DNA of 64,000 nucleotides from DATFVJ01 sp963851085 (GCA_963851085.1 CAWKNX010000011.1:1-64000); one strand, 5' to 3'. Shown: positions 1-9,255, numbered from the stretch's first letter. Numbers and translations are program-made. Notes: a model not told the origin generated them from the letters alone.

Positions 1-595
1 CCGTATGCGAGATTTCATCGAAGCAGGCTTTGATGTCGGCTTCCAGGACCCACTGGTAATTGCGGGGCCTGGATGCAAGGTTGTGGATCTCAGAGATCGC
101 GTCCTGCGCGCGCCGGTTCGGCCGGAACCCATATGAGCACGGCTTGAAATCCGCCTCGAAAATGGGCTCCAGCACCAGCTTAAGGCTGGCCTGGACCACC
201 CGGTCAGCGAGGGTAGGAATACCGAGCTTCCGGAGTTTCCCATTGCTCTTCGGTATCAAAACCCGCCGCACTTCCACCGGCCGGAAAGAGCCAGACTTCA
301 GCTCCTCCCGGATACAGCCCAGCAGCCCGATCACCCCATCCCGGGCCTCGACACCGGCCGCAGTGGCCTTATCAATTCCCGGAGTGCTGGCGCCCTTGTT
401 CGCAGCCACGCGTTCCCACGCGACCACCAAGAACGCCGGATCATAGACGAGGTTGAACAGATCACCGAAACGGCGGCCCGCATCCCGGGCCGCCCACAGG
501 TGCAGTTTGGTCTGCATACTCCGTACCGCGACACCAGCCGAATACGGATCCGGCCAGGACACGACGCCGGTATTCACCGGCGCATCTTCGGACAT
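1..595 (-). CDS. ltrA: Group II intron reverse transcriptase/maturase (N-terminal part)
   Basis: The reading frame is open from an ATG at 595 to the window edge, giving the first 198 residues. It shows the standard group II RT start: QTKLHLWAARDAGRRFGDLF, then a NKGASTPGID block (RT0), VRRVLIPKSNGKLRKLGIP (RT1-2), ADRVVQASLKLVLEPIFE, and CSYGFRPNRRAQDA (RT2a/3). It breaks off at EADIKACFDEISH, which holds the first catalytic Asp region. The enzyme copies intron RNA at the target site and helps splicing. No frameshift is visible in the part present. Thumb and endonuclease regions are outside the window, so activity cannot be judged. Confidence 0.9.
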   Translation of the reverse strand, partial: MSEDAPVNTGVVSWPDPYSAGVAVRSMQTKLHLWAARDAGRRFGDLFNLVYDPAFLVVAWERVAANKGASTPGIDKATAAGVEARDGVIGLLGCIREELKSGSFRPVEVRRVLIPKSNGKLRKLGIPTLADRVVQASLKLVLEPIFEADFKPCSYGFRPNRRAQDAISEIHNLASRPRNYQWVLEADIKACFDEISHT

Positions 596-1013
596 TACTT
601 TCCCTCCCTGACTGACACGCTGCCGCCCTTCCCCATGCACGCGGCTTTCCCGCGCCCGGAGTACTACGGCGGCTCCGCCCCACCCGCGCCTTCGGCAGGC
701 GTCGCGCCTATCCCCGCCCCAGCCCCTCTGGCCGAAGGGGGCGCGTGGAACGAACACGGATGGTTCCCACGTTCACTGCCGTCCGATCAACGGGTTAGGC
801 ACCCGGCTCTGCCCCTGCGGCCTCGCCACGGCTACGCCGCAGTCCTTCACCGTGGCCTCCAGACCCAAGCTGGTGAGACCCAGCCTGAAGTTCCCGCCAT
901 GGCCTGGCGGGCACGCACCGCGAACCAGCCCGAATCCACCGGGTTAGAGCTGGCCGAGCTTCAAGAGGCGTAACAACACCGGTTTCTCACGTATACCTTC
1001 CCGTCTTGCTCAC
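1..1013 (-). mobile_element. Group II intron, 5' part, truncated by the window edge
   Basis: The minus strand carries an open group II intron maturase gene, and about 400 bases of structured non-coding sequence precede it. This leader contains a GAGCCG...GCGGGAAA...GCATGG-like stretch shortly before the maturase start, as is usual where the intron RNA runs into the ORF. A GTGAGCAAGACGG sequence at about 1013 is a plausible intron 5' end (GTGNG rule), but this boundary is an inference. The DNA just upstream holds transposase remnants, fitting insertion into already mobile DNA. The 3' half, with domains V and VI, lies outside the window. Confidence 0.6.
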
Positions 1014-1108
1014 CGCGCCCGCCCCATCCGGCAGTGCCGGGACGACGCGACTTTGTCGAGGCTGCTCCCGCCATCTCCGCCGACCCGCGGATCAGGCTGC
1101 CTCCAGCT

Positions 1109-1281
1109 TCACCCCACCGCTGCGACGGCAAGGAGACGAAGGTCTTCCACCTCCATTCGGGACAACAGCGCCTCGTGGCGCACCACCAGGACCTCGGCAT
1201 CCCTGGACACCTCACGCCGGGCCAGCACCATCAGGCAGCCGAGCAGACGGCGCACGAGCAGGTAGACCACCGAAAGATCAC
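1109..1281 (-). pseudogene. Transposase/integrase N-terminal fragment
   Basis: The minus-strand translation contains VVYLLVRRLLGCLMVLARRE followed by SRDAEVLVVRHE. This is the typical start of actinobacterial IS481/IS3-like integrase-core transposases, usually VYLLVRRLLG...DAELLVLRHENAVLRRQ. Similarity fades after about 40 residues and the catalytic DDE part is absent. It sits next to a second fragment of the same kind and to the group II intron. It is a remnant with no expected function. Confidence 0.55.
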
Positions 1282-1500
1282 TCAACGATGATCCCAACCC
1301 AGCTGGCCGCCCAGGCCAGATCCAGTGATCGAGCCCCACAGGGTCAGCGCGGACAGGATCGCCCGGTCGGCCCAGGTCGGTCTTGGTAGTTTGACGTGGC
1401 GCTGGAGCACGGCGACCTGGTGGCGCAAGATCAATATCTCGGTGTCTTTGGCCATGTCTGACCGGGCGAACAGGGCTATCCAGCGAGCATTCGCAGCATT
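1282..1500 (-). pseudogene. Second transposase N-terminal fragment
   Basis: On the minus strand, MAKDTEILILRHQVAVLQRH begins at 1455 and is followed by VKLPRPTWADRAILSALTL. This is the conserved N-terminal helix block of the same integrase-type transposase family (usually ILRHQLAVLRRQVARPRxxWADRAxLAALxRLLP). The frame then runs into unrelated residues and stops at 1282. Together with the neighbouring fragment it shows at least two decayed insertion sequences beside the intron. Confidence 0.5.
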
Positions 1501-1594
1501 GCCAGGTAGGCGAAGCGTAGCGTCACGGGCGCTCACATGCCGAACGCGAGCCCCTGGCGCAGCCACGAACCGGTCCGCCCTGTACTGGTGGCGT

Positions 1595-4500
1595 TCAACC
1601 CGGCCCCGCCACGCCACCAGCCCCGAACCGGTGGCCGTGGCGGCGCTCCGCTGAGGGCCAGGCCATGGGGCTGGCGCCCATCGCGGCGAGCACGGACTCA
1701 CCTCGCGCTCGCTGCGCCTCGCCGACGAAAATGAGCGTCCTGGCCCACTGGTAGCGGCACCCAGCCGCCGCAAGCGCACCAGCCGCAGTAACCAACTTGG
1801 CGCGGTCGCCGGCCAATGCCGCCGCACGGTCCACGATGGCGGCGGCGATCGGATTCTCCATCGTCATCTGGCGTGCGCGGTGGATACGGTCGGAGGTGTC
1901 CCGGTGGCCGGTGAGGACGGCTGCTTCGGCCCATAGCGCGGCGTACCATGGCCGCCACATCCCGCTGTACCAGGTGCGGAACTCCTCTGGCGGGGTGCGA
2001 AGCAACCGCAGCGCCCGTTGCGGGTGCCCCTGGTGCAGCAGCAGCAGGGCGTCGAAAAATTCGCCGACGTGGATCTGCGACAGCGGCCGTCCGGGTGTCG
2101 ACAGCGCCTCCACGATCTCCAGCCAGCGGGCCCGTGCGCCGTCGTCTCCGCGCAGTCCGTACACGGTCGCCGCGGCATAGGCGCCGCGGCTGAGGTTCCC
2201 CGCGCGTGGCCGCCCGGCCCGCTCCCATCCCTCGCGGAACCGATCGGCTAAGGCCAGCGCCTCATCCCAATCGCCCGCCAGCGCCGCCACGACGATGAGC
2301 CGCGCGGTAGCCAGGTGCCCCTCCTCCCGGTGCGAGGGCAGGCCCCCCGCGCGTTCGGCCATCTCTTTGGCAGTCGGGAGATCGCCAGCGGCCATGGCGC
2401 ACTCCGCGGCCATGCTGAAGGCATCGTAGAACTCCATCCCCGCCGCGGCCGTTGCCCGCAACGGGGCCAGCAGCTCGGTGCGCCGCAAAGCGCTGGCGGC
2501 AGCGGCATGAAGCTGCCCTTTGGCGAGCTGGAAGGACGTGACATGATCCAGCGCTGCGCTCTCGGTCAGCGGGTCGCGTGCCCGGCGGGCTAGCGTCGTG
2601 GCGCGCTCGATGAGGTCGACGGCGGCCGGATCGGCGTCGTCGTGGCTGAACGCCATGGCCGTGAGCGTCCGGGCCTGCGCGGCCGGGTCGCCAACCGCGA
2701 GCCGTGTTGCCTCCGCCAGGAGCGTGGCCACCTCGTCAGTGGCGGCTGGCGTGGCCATGAGCCCCGGCCCACGATTGATCAGCTCTGCCATGCGGGCGAG
2801 ATCCATCGCCGCAGCCGCCCGATCGCCCGCGCGAACGGCTGCGTCGGCTGCCGCCCGGCGCAGCCGCAGCGCCTCGGTGCCGAAATGCCGGACCTCTGCG
2901 GCACCCGCCGCGTGATGCAGCGCGGCCGCCGCGGCCCTGCCCGTCGTCAGTTCTGCCGCCTGCTCATACCGCACCTGCGACTCCCCCGGCATGCCCCGGG
3001 CGAAGCACAGTTCAGCCAGGCTCATCGCCAGCCGAAACGCCTCGTGGCGATGTTGCACGTGGACGGCCGCCCAGCCAAGCGCGCTGCGCAGCTCGTCGGC
3101 GATCTGATCGAACGCCGAGCGCCAGGCACCGGCATCATCACCCGCAGCAGGGCCGAGGACGGCAGCGGTGTCCAGACACCAGGTCAGGTGGCGGGAATGC
3201 GCCTCCACTGACTCCCCCGCATCGGCGAGCCGATCAGCACCGTACTGCCGGATGATCTCCAAAGCCCGGTAGCGGGTCCCCGCAGGACCCGTGATGGGAA
3301 CGAGGAGGCTCTGGTCGGCAAGCCCGGCCAGAACAGCTGAAATGGCGTCCCCCTCCATGGGCGGCCAGCTTCCGAGCACCGCCACCGCAGCGCTTACGGT
3401 GAACGGTGCGGCGAAAACAGAGACTCGCCGCAAGACTGCCTGGCCAACCTCGTCAAGCAGCGCGTAACTCCAGTCCAGGGCCGACCGCAGCGAGCGATGC
3501 CGGTCGTCTGCGCGCTGCCCCCCGGTCAGCAGCCGCAACTGGTCGGTGAGCCCGGCTTCGATCCCGTCCAGGCTGAGCGAGGCGACGCGGGCCGCGGTCA
3601 GCTCGATCGCCAGCGCCATACCATCGATTTCACGGCAGATGGCGACGGCACGTTCCATGTCGCCGGGCGTGAGCGTGCTCCCACCCGCTGCGGCGCGCAC
3701 CCGGAACAGTTCCACCGCGTCACCCGGCCCCCCGACGCCTGTCTCAATAGACAGGCCCGGCACGGTGAACACCCACTCAAACGGCACCAGCAGCCTAGCC
3801 CGGCTGGTAACCAGAACCGACAGCTTCGGGCTGCCGACAAGCAGCCGCTCCAGCAGGGCTGCCACGCCGCCCAGCAGGTGCTCACAGTTGTCCAGCACGA
3901 GCAGTGCATGCCGTGTAGCCAGCCAGTCAAGGACGATGTCCTCCGCTGAGCGGCCCTGATGCTCGCTGAGACCGACTGCTGCCGCGATCGCTGGGGCGAT
4001 CATCGATGGATCGGTAACCGGCACGAGGTCGACGTACCAGGCATCGTCGGCGTACCGCCCGGCCACCTCGGCGGCAACGCTCAACGCGAGGCGCGTCTTA
4101 CCGACCCCGCCCGGCCCCACGGCCGTGACCAGGCGGTGCGCCGAGAGCGCAGCGGCCAGAGCAGCCCGCTCGGCGACCCGGCCGATGAATGACGTCAACG
4201 GCGCCCGCGGCGCCCCCACTACCGGCCCAGGCGCGCGTGCGCCCGGCTCAGCCGTGGTTGCGGAGCGTAACGTCTTCACATTCGCCGGGGCGGCCGCAGC
4301 CAGAACCGGATCCTGACGCAGGATCGCCATTTCCAGATCGCGGAGCTGTTGGCCGGGGTCGATCCCTAGTTCCTCGCCGAGCCTCCGCCGTAACCGGTGG
4401 TACATCGCGAGCGCATCGGCCTGTCGGCCGTTGCGGTATAACGCCAGCATGAGCTGCCCGTGGACCTGCTCATCCAGCGGATGACGGGCCGCCATCCGCT

Positions 4501-5068
4501 CCAGATCCGGAACCAGGTACCCGTGCTCCCCCGCCGCCAGTTGTGCCTCGAACAAAGCCCGTTCGACCTCAGCGCGAAGCAGATCGAGCCGCTCCGCCTG
4601 CTCCTCCAGCCACGCCAGGCCGACCAGATCCGCCATCGGCTGCCCCCGCCACAGCGCCAGTGCGGCCCGCAGGTACCGTGCGCCCTGCCCAGGATCGGCC
4701 GACTGCCTGCCCTGCCGTAACAGCCGCTCAACAAGGTGCACATCGGTAGGGTCATCGCCGAGGTCGAGCATGTAGCCGGGCGGCCGCGCGATGATCGCGG
4801 TCTTGCTGCCCAAGACCTTACGCAGATACGACACGTGACTTTGCAGCGTGTTCAGGGCGGTCGGCGGCACCGCGTCTCCCCACACCGCCTCCACCAGGCG
4901 GCCGGTGCTGACGATCTCCCCACTGCGCAGCGCCAAGGAGGCAAGCACCGCCTTCCGCCGCAAACCGTAAACCGGCTGCGGATGGCCATGCACCACCACA
5001 TCAACCGGCCCCAGCAGCCGTACCTGCACCGACAGCTCCCCTTCACTGTCGTCAACCCTGCCATCCAT
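1595..5068 (-). CDS. AfsR/SARP-family regulator with BTAD, NB-ARC and TPR-like regions
   Basis: The protein is 1157 residues from the chosen ATG at 5068. The frame is open further back to 5257, but homology begins only after the chosen start, at VQVRLLGPVDV. An OmpR-like winged helix (RRKAVLASLALRSGEIVST) is followed by a bacterial transcriptional activation domain ending near ELGIDPGQQL. An NB-ARC/STAND ATPase follows, with P-loop VGPGGVGKTRLAL and an IDGMALAIEL (GLPL-like) motif. A long helical TPR-like C terminus ends at LAAMGASP. Such proteins couple ATP and ligand state to activation of secondary-metabolite promoters. No biosynthetic cluster is adjacent, so its target is unknown. The gene is intact and stands alone. 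Confidence 0.88.
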   Translation of the reverse strand: MDGRVDDSEGELSVQVRLLGPVDVVVHGHPQPVYGLRRKAVLASLALRSGEIVSTGRLVEAVWGDAVPPTALNTLQSHVSYLRKVLGSKTAIIARPPGYMLDLGDDPTDVHLVERLLRQGRQSADPGQGARYLRAALALWRGQPMADLVGLAWLEEQAERLDLLRAEVERALFEAQLAAGEHGYLVPDLERMAARHPLDEQVHGQLMLALYRNGRQADALAMYHRLRRRLGEELGIDPGQQLRDLEMAILRQDPVLAAAAPANVKTLRSATTAEPGARAPGPVVGAPRAPLTSFIGRVAERAALAAALSAHRLVTAVGPGGVGKTRLALSVAAEVAGRYADDAWYVDLVPVTDPSMIAPAIAAAVGLSEHQGRSAEDIVLDWLATRHALLVLDNCEHLLGGVAALLERLLVGSPKLSVLVTSRARLLVPFEWVFTVPGLSIETGVGGPGDAVELFRVRAAAGGSTLTPGDMERAVAICREIDGMALAIELTAARVASLSLDGIEAGLTDQLRLLTGGQRADDRHRSLRSALDWSYALLDEVGQAVLRRVSVFAAPFTVSAAVAVLGSWPPMEGDAISAVLAGLADQSLLVPITGPAGTRYRALEIIRQYGADRLADAGESVEAHSRHLTWCLDTAAVLGPAAGDDAGAWRSAFDQIADELRSALGWAAVHVQHRHEAFRLAMSLAELCFARGMPGESQVRYEQAAELTTGRAAAAALHHAAGAAEVRHFGTEALRLRRAAADAAVRAGDRAAAAMDLARMAELINRGPGLMATPAATDEVATLLAEATRLAVGDPAAQARTLTAMAFSHDDADPAAVDLIERATTLARRARDPLTESAALDHVTSFQLAKGQLHAAAASALRRTELLAPLRATAAAGMEFYDAFSMAAECAMAAGDLPTAKEMAERAGGLPSHREEGHLATARLIVVAALAGDWDEALALADRFREGWERAGRPRAGNLSRGAYAAATVYGLRGDDGARARWLEIVEALSTPGRPLSQIHVGEFFDALLLLHQGHPQRALRLLRTPPEEFRTWYSGMWRPWYAALWAEAAVLTGHRDTSDRIHRARQMTMENPIAAAIVDRAAALAGDRAKLVTAAGALAAAGCRYQWARTLIFVGEAQRARGESVLAAMGASPMAWPSAERRHGHRFGAGGVAGPG

Positions 5069-5928
5069 CACGACCGGCGGCCACAGCCGGCTCACACGTT
5101 CCCCGGCTTTCGCCATTGTGCATCTCGGCGCCGTTTCGGGCCACATGCGCACCTGCACAGCGATCGCGGTGGCCCACGTAGATCCATAACGGCCTTGCTC
5201 AACGCGGCTCCTTGCCTCGCCGAGGTCACCGCGCTGCTGATCAACGAGATCGGGCACTCCTTTGTGTCGCCGAACTCGGCCAGATTACCGTTGAGCAGCG
5301 CCCGGGCGACAGTGCGGGGCGGGGTGTGATACACGCCGACCGCATCGGCCGGGCCCGCTCCCGCAACCGGAGGCGGCGGATGGCGATCCGCGCCGGGCCG
5401 CTTCAGGCGTCGCACTCGGTGCGGCCGCGGCGGCGCTCGTGACCACTACGCCCGCCAGCCCGCCGCAGCCAGATACTGGCCTGCTGGGGCACTACGTCGG
5501 CGCAATGGCGGCCGAGACCACTGCATATACCGTGGCACGCGCTGGATGAACGCTGACGGCAGCCGAACCCGGCGACGGGCTCGAGGAGACCCGCACGGTC
5601 GCCACGACGCGTCGTTTGAGCGTCCCAGCGGCGGTGGAATTGGTTCCACAGCCAGGGCTCGCCGCCGTCGCGACCGGCAGGCCAGTGAGCGGCCACGGGA
5701 GTTAATTTCTCGACCTGCTTGCGCCCGGTGGTATGCCGCGAAGGCGCCTGGCTGTGCTGGCGCCTGCGCACTGCCCAGCGTGTGATCGGGCCTGCGTGTG
5801 ACGAGGGGAACTTGGGGCCGATCTGCGCGTGGGAGTCGGTGCCCGCGGCGCTCGCGCGGTCGGCGGCCGCGCCGCGTCGTCATGGCTTCTCTTCGGCGTC
5901 GTCGTTGGCTCGCTTGAGTCTGCGGTAG
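5069..5928. other. Gene-poor stretch, nothing recognised
   Basis: About 860 bases upstream of the AfsR-like gene. Reading frames on both strands are arginine- or proline-rich shadows with no recognisable motif. It may contain the AfsR-like promoter close to 5069. I see no RNA gene or repeat. Confidence 0.4.
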
Positions 5929-6135
5929 CCCCGCCACCCGTCATGCGCCCAGGCCGCCACCATCTGCAAACTCCAGGGACAGCCCCAGGATCCGGATGGC
6001 CGCACAGCCGACGTCGGCGATGAAGCCGTCGATGCGCTGATCCTGCTCATGTCGATCGTCAACCGATGCGGAATCAACCTTGAGGACGCCTTCCGCGCCA
6101 AGGAAGCCCGCAACGAATCCCGCGTCTGGGTATAA
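5929..6135 (+). pseudogene. MazG-like nucleotide pyrophosphohydrolase C-terminal fragment
   Basis: The frame opens after a TAG at 5926 and ends with TAA at 6133. It reads DEAVDALILLMSIVNRCG, then INLEDAFRAKEARNESRVWV, which resembles the last helices of MazG-superfamily proteins (E/D-x-x-D-x-L-I-x-L...GIxLEEAFxxKxxxNxxRxW). The upstream EExxE metal-binding helix is missing, so it cannot be active. Assignment rests on about 40 residues and is tentative. Confidence 0.4.
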
Positions 6136-6507
6136 GCAACCCCAGCTGATGGATGCGCCAGGCACGGCGTACACAGAGCCTGCCGCTCCGGCCGGCCAAG
6201 CTCCGCCCTGGCGTTTGGTGCGTCATCCGCCCGCGCCGAGCCAGAACGGGATCATTGGCGGCCATCCCAGCGTGGCTGCGGTCCTCGCCCAGCGCGATTT
6301 GACCACCCGAAATCGCGGGATCAAGCGGTTGGGTGCACCGCTGGTTCTGGCCCGATCCCGTCCGCCAGGCGTCCGTAACCAGCGCTGCGCAGGGCTCACA
6401 GCGACATGACCCGCAGCGGGACACCAGCGAGCGGGCCCGCAAGGCCGCGAACGCCCAGCTCACAGGCGTTTCCGCAGGCGGTGGCAGGTGCTGGGCTAGG
6501 GGGCTAG
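6136..6507. other. Gene-poor stretch between two gene remnants
   Basis: About 370 bases with no supported gene. Frames carry no known motif and no clear repeat or hairpin was seen. Confidence 0.35.
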
Positions 6508-6795
6508 GGGCGGCGGAAACCGGGCCAGCGGTTCACTGAACCGCTAGGCCTTATCCGCCTCTATGCCCCAGACCTGCGCGGCGAGGCATCCTACCTGGAC
6601 GGGCCCGGGCTGGCCGAGAACCTCCATCTGACCGCACGGCAGGCAGGGGAGTGCGCCGCAGTCGGCGTCGGCCAACCCGTGCTCACCCACCTGGTGCCGT
6701 GGAACGACCGCGAGCAGAGCCGACGGGAAGCGGCGGTCGCGTACGGCGGGCCGCTGTCACCCGCCGCGTCGGGCCAGGTCATCGACCTCGGCTGA
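6508..6795 (+). pseudogene. MBL-fold metallo-hydrolase C-terminal fragment
   Basis: The frame opens after a stop at 6505-6507 and ends with TGA at 6793. It contains NLHLTARQAGECAAVGVGQP, then VLTHLVPWNDREQSRREAAV and YGGPLSPA. This is the C-terminal block of beta-lactamase-fold hydrolases of the RNase Z/PhnP-like type (HLTGRQAGEYAARAGVxRLVLTHLxPWxD). The HxHxDH metal site is absent, so this is a remnant. Its last 55 bases are repeated at 8163-8216. Confidence 0.6.
6737..6791 (+). repeat. Direct repeat, copy 1 (end of MBL fragment)
   Basis: This stretch, ending GGTCATCGACCTCGG, recurs in the same orientation at 8163-8216 with a handful of differences and one gap. The two copies flank the secreted propeller-like gene on the opposite strand. 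Confidence 0.75.
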
Positions 6796-6944
6796 TCACC
6801 GGGCGACGCGTCGCCCGGGCCGGGTCCCACTTCCGGCGCCCTGTCACGCTTCGCGCGGCATCAGCGAAACCACGCTTCCTCCCGGGCAGGACCCCGCCCA
6901 GGAGGAAGCGCGTCATCAGGTGCGCAGCGCCCGGTCCCGGGCCG

Positions 6945-8069
6945 TCAGCCGTTCCGAAGGGTGAGCGGGTTGAACGAGCCCGAGACGCCGCTGTACCCGG
7001 CAGCCCAGACAATCGCGGCACCAGGGCTGGCAGATACCGACGTCAGCTGGCTGGCGCTGCCCACATTGGGGCTGGACACGGTCGTCCAGTTGGTGCCGTC
7101 CCAGTGCAGGGTGAGGGTCTGCGGCCCGGTCGTGTAGCCCACGGCCCACACATCGGAGGCCGAGCGGGCTGTGATCCCGGTGAGCGTGCCGGCTGCGGGG
7201 CTGGGCGTAATGGTCCACGCGGTGCCGTTCCAGTGCGCGATGAGCGGGCCGGACGGGCTGTTGCCGGCCGCCCACACGTCGGCCGGGCTTATCGCGTCAG
7301 CCGATGTGAAGACGGCGCCGGTGACCTGCGGCATCGTGACGAGGTTCCACGCGGTGCCGTCCCAGTGCGCTGAGTACGGGTCCCATATGTTGCTGTAGAC
7401 GGTTTGCAGGTAGGTCCCGACGATCCACACGTTGCTTGCCGAGGTGGCGGAGATCGCGCTGACCGTGTTCTGGGCGAACGTGACCCCGTTGGGCATGGGA
7501 AACGGCGGTTGGGCCGCAGGCCTCGTCCATGCGGTGCCGTCCCACTGCTCGACCAGGCCGTATGCCGAGCCTTCGTTGCCGATTGCATACGCGTTCGTGG
7601 AACTGATATCGGCCACGCCGACTAGGGCGGTGCCCGGGTTGAGAGGCAGCGGGTCTGGGACGTTCGTCCAGGTCGAGCCGTTCCAGTGGACCGTCAATGG
7701 GCTCGAGTAACCGGGGTGCTTGACGAGGTTGGTGGTCCCGACCGCCCACGCGTCGGCGGCGCTGCTCGAGCTCACCCAGCCCAGGTGGACGCCGTTGGTG
7801 GCAGGGAAGCTCGGCGGGGTCGCCTGCGACCAGGCCGTCCCGTTCCAGTGGTCGATGAGTGGAAGCGAGGGCACTTTGCTCGATTGCTGGCCCACGCTTC
7901 CGACCGCCCAAGCATCGGCGTCGGTGCGGGCGGCGATGCCGTTTATGTAGGCGTCCTGCCCGGTCGGCGGGGATGGGGCGATGGTCCAGCCGGCCGCGAG
8001 CGCCGGTCCGGCTCCGAGTAAGACTGCCGCGAGCGCCGCGGTTGCAGCAGTGAGCGTCGAACGAAGCAG
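6945..8069 (-). CDS. Secreted beta-propeller-like repeat protein
   Basis: A signal peptide (LTAATAALAAVLLGAGPALA, then AGW) is followed by six or so repeats of about 50 residues. Each holds a DAWAVG-type strand and an HWNGTAW-type strand (examples: ADAWAVGTTN, VHWNGSTWTNV, EQWDGTAWT, AHWDGTAWN, SDVWAVGYTT). This points to an exported propeller, probably a binding module; no catalytic motif is seen. The frame is open up to an ATG at 8270, but that part overlaps the duplicated MBL sequence. The real start is probably near 8069, where a GGGGGGG run precedes a CTG; the exact codon is uncertain. Confidence 0.65.
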   Translation of the reverse strand: MLRSTLTAATAALAAVLLGAGPALAAGWTIAPSPPTGQDAYINGIAARTDADAWAVGSVGQQSSKVPSLPLIDHWNGTAWSQATPPSFPATNGVHLGWVSSSSAADAWAVGTTNLVKHPGYSSPLTVHWNGSTWTNVPDPLPLNPGTALVGVADISSTNAYAIGNEGSAYGLVEQWDGTAWTRPAAQPPFPMPNGVTFAQNTVSAISATSASNVWIVGTYLQTVYSNIWDPYSAHWDGTAWNLVTMPQVTGAVFTSADAISPADVWAAGNSPSGPLIAHWNGTAWTITPSPAAGTLTGITARSASDVWAVGYTTGPQTLTLHWDGTNWTTVSSPNVGSASQLTSVSASPGAAIVWAAGYSGVSGSFNPLTLRNG

Positions 8070-8162
8070 CGAATCCCCCCCTTGGTTGGCCGTGCCAGTT
8101 CCTTCTGCTACAACAACGTTGGCCGCAGCGGAACGGTTCAGCGAATCGACACCTGGCGGCTG

Positions 8163-8216
8163 CCGCGTACAGCGGCCGCTGTCCCTCGCCGCGTCGGGCC
8201 AGGTCATCGACCTCGG
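8163..8216 (+). repeat. Direct repeat, copy 2 of MBL-fragment end
   Basis: Second copy of the 6737-6791 sequence, same orientation, without the TGA stop that closes copy 1. It lies upstream of the propeller-like gene and suggests a duplication or a transposition scar about 1.4 kb across. Confidence 0.7.
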
Positions 8217-8337
8217 TGGTAAACCATGATCACGGAGGACTCGCGCCAACGCACTGGGACCACACTTCACCGCGTGGGCAGGCGCCGGTGTGCACGGCGA
8301 TGCCCCTCCGGCCCGGACGGCCCAGCCTCAGAACACC

Positions 8338-8545
8338 TCAGCCCAGGTCAAACTCGCCGACCTTCACCTCAGCGGTGAACGCCTCCCACTCAGCCGGGGT
8401 GAAGACCAGCACAGGACCCCCCCGGTCCTTCGAGTCACGCACTGCGACAGCCCCGGAAGTTCCGCGCAACAGCTACGCATGCGCCGCCATTGTCGCCGCT
8501 GTAACTGCTCTTGCGCCACCGGGGCGCCTACGGTGTCCATCGTTC
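8338..8545 (-). pseudogene. DUF397 protein, frameshifted
   Basis: The minus strand reads WRKSSYSGDNGGACVAVARN in one frame, then VAVRDSKDRGGPVLVFTPAE and WEAFTAEVKVGEFDLG in the next frame, ending with TGA at 8338. This is a complete DUF397 domain split by one extra base in a CGGGGC run; a stop in the first frame also lies before the tryptophan. DUF397 proteins usually follow an XRE-family regulator and act as its small partner. A decayed XRE gene is indeed just upstream, so this is an inactivated pair. Confidence 0.65.
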
Positions 8546-8546
8546 G

Positions 8547-8890
8547 TCATCCTGCGGCGGCGCGGGACCGCCAGCCCGGCCGCTCCGGGCAGCGCGGCTC
8601 ATCCCCGGCGTGGTGTGCGTCGCGCGGGCCAGTGTAGTTCTCCTCGTCGATCAAGTCGGCGACACCGCACTGGTAGATCAGGGCCAGCCGGCACAGCGTC
8701 CGCACCGACGGCTCGCGTCCCGACGCTGCGGGCCTGGACGGCATGCCGTTTACCCCTCACCCTCGGTGACCGCCGCAGCGCTTGCGCGGCTTTGGCGAGG
8801 TCGGTGGCCACCCGTCTAACCTCAGCGCCGTGCCACCCTGCCCACTCCGCAGCGCTGCGCACGATTCTGCATCGACACCGCGCGAGCCTG
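8547..8890 (-). pseudogene. XRE-family regulator remnant, frameshifted
   Basis: One minus-strand frame reads VRRVATDLAKAAQALRRSPR and VRGKRHAVQAR. A neighbouring frame continues as SVRTLCRLALIYQCGVADLI, DEENYTG. These are the ends of the helix-turn-helix region and linker of actinobacterial XRE regulators that partner with DUF397 proteins. At least one frameshift separates the two parts and the C-terminal sensor domain is missing. Confidence 0.55.
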
Positions 8891-9010
8891 GCAGGCATTC
8901 GGCAGGCCCGGTCACACCCTCCAAGCCCTGCTAGCCGCCGAGAGCTTCGCCCCCGAAGAGGTCTGCAGGCCCTGTACCGCTCCAAAATTCGCCGCAGCGC
9001 CTGACCTGGG
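8856..9010 (+). pseudogene. TPR-type regulator C-terminal fragment
   Basis: The plus strand reads ARFCIDTARAWQAFGRPGHT, then LQALLAAESFAPEEVCRP. This matches the last TPR unit of actinobacterial HTH/TPR regulators (consensus CxxDxARAxxxxGRPxxAxxALLAAExxAPEEVRxRP). No start or DNA-binding part is present. It overlaps the XRE remnant on the other strand, so the two fragments were joined by rearrangement. Confidence 0.45.
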
Positions 9011-9192
9011 GGTTTATGCAACCGTTCACGCGGCTCAGTCGAAAGTGGCGCGTACAACGGACGCCGTCCGTGCCTGTCCGTGGCAGTAGCCGTCCAGGCT
9101 GTCGCGCGTACGGACATACGGCGGACAGGCACGGTTGCGAAGATCACTGGCAGCCGAATATGTGCAGGTCCGAAGGCCTATAGCCATATCAG

Positions 9193-9255
9193 GGCAGGCG
9201 GTCCGTAAAACCGTCGGCTCAGCCTACGTTGGTTCGAACCCAACACCTGCCACCA
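9193..9255 (+). tRNA. tRNA-Tyr-like sequence lacking the D-arm (tRNA remnant)
   Basis: From 9197 the sequence matches the 3' two-thirds of an actinobacterial tRNA-Tyr: anticodon arm with GTA, a short variable arm, T-arm GTTGGTTCGAACCCAAC, acceptor strand ACCTGCC and encoded CCA ending at 9255. The loop reads CCGTAAA, so conserved U33 is C. Just upstream, GGCAGGC at 9193-9199 can pair six of seven bases with ACCTGCC, but the D-arm (about 25 nt) is absent. It is either an internally deleted pseudo-tRNA or the 3' duplicate left by an element that integrated into tRNA-Tyr. A tyrosine-integrase fragment lies at 21.1-21.4 kb. Confidence 0.75.
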
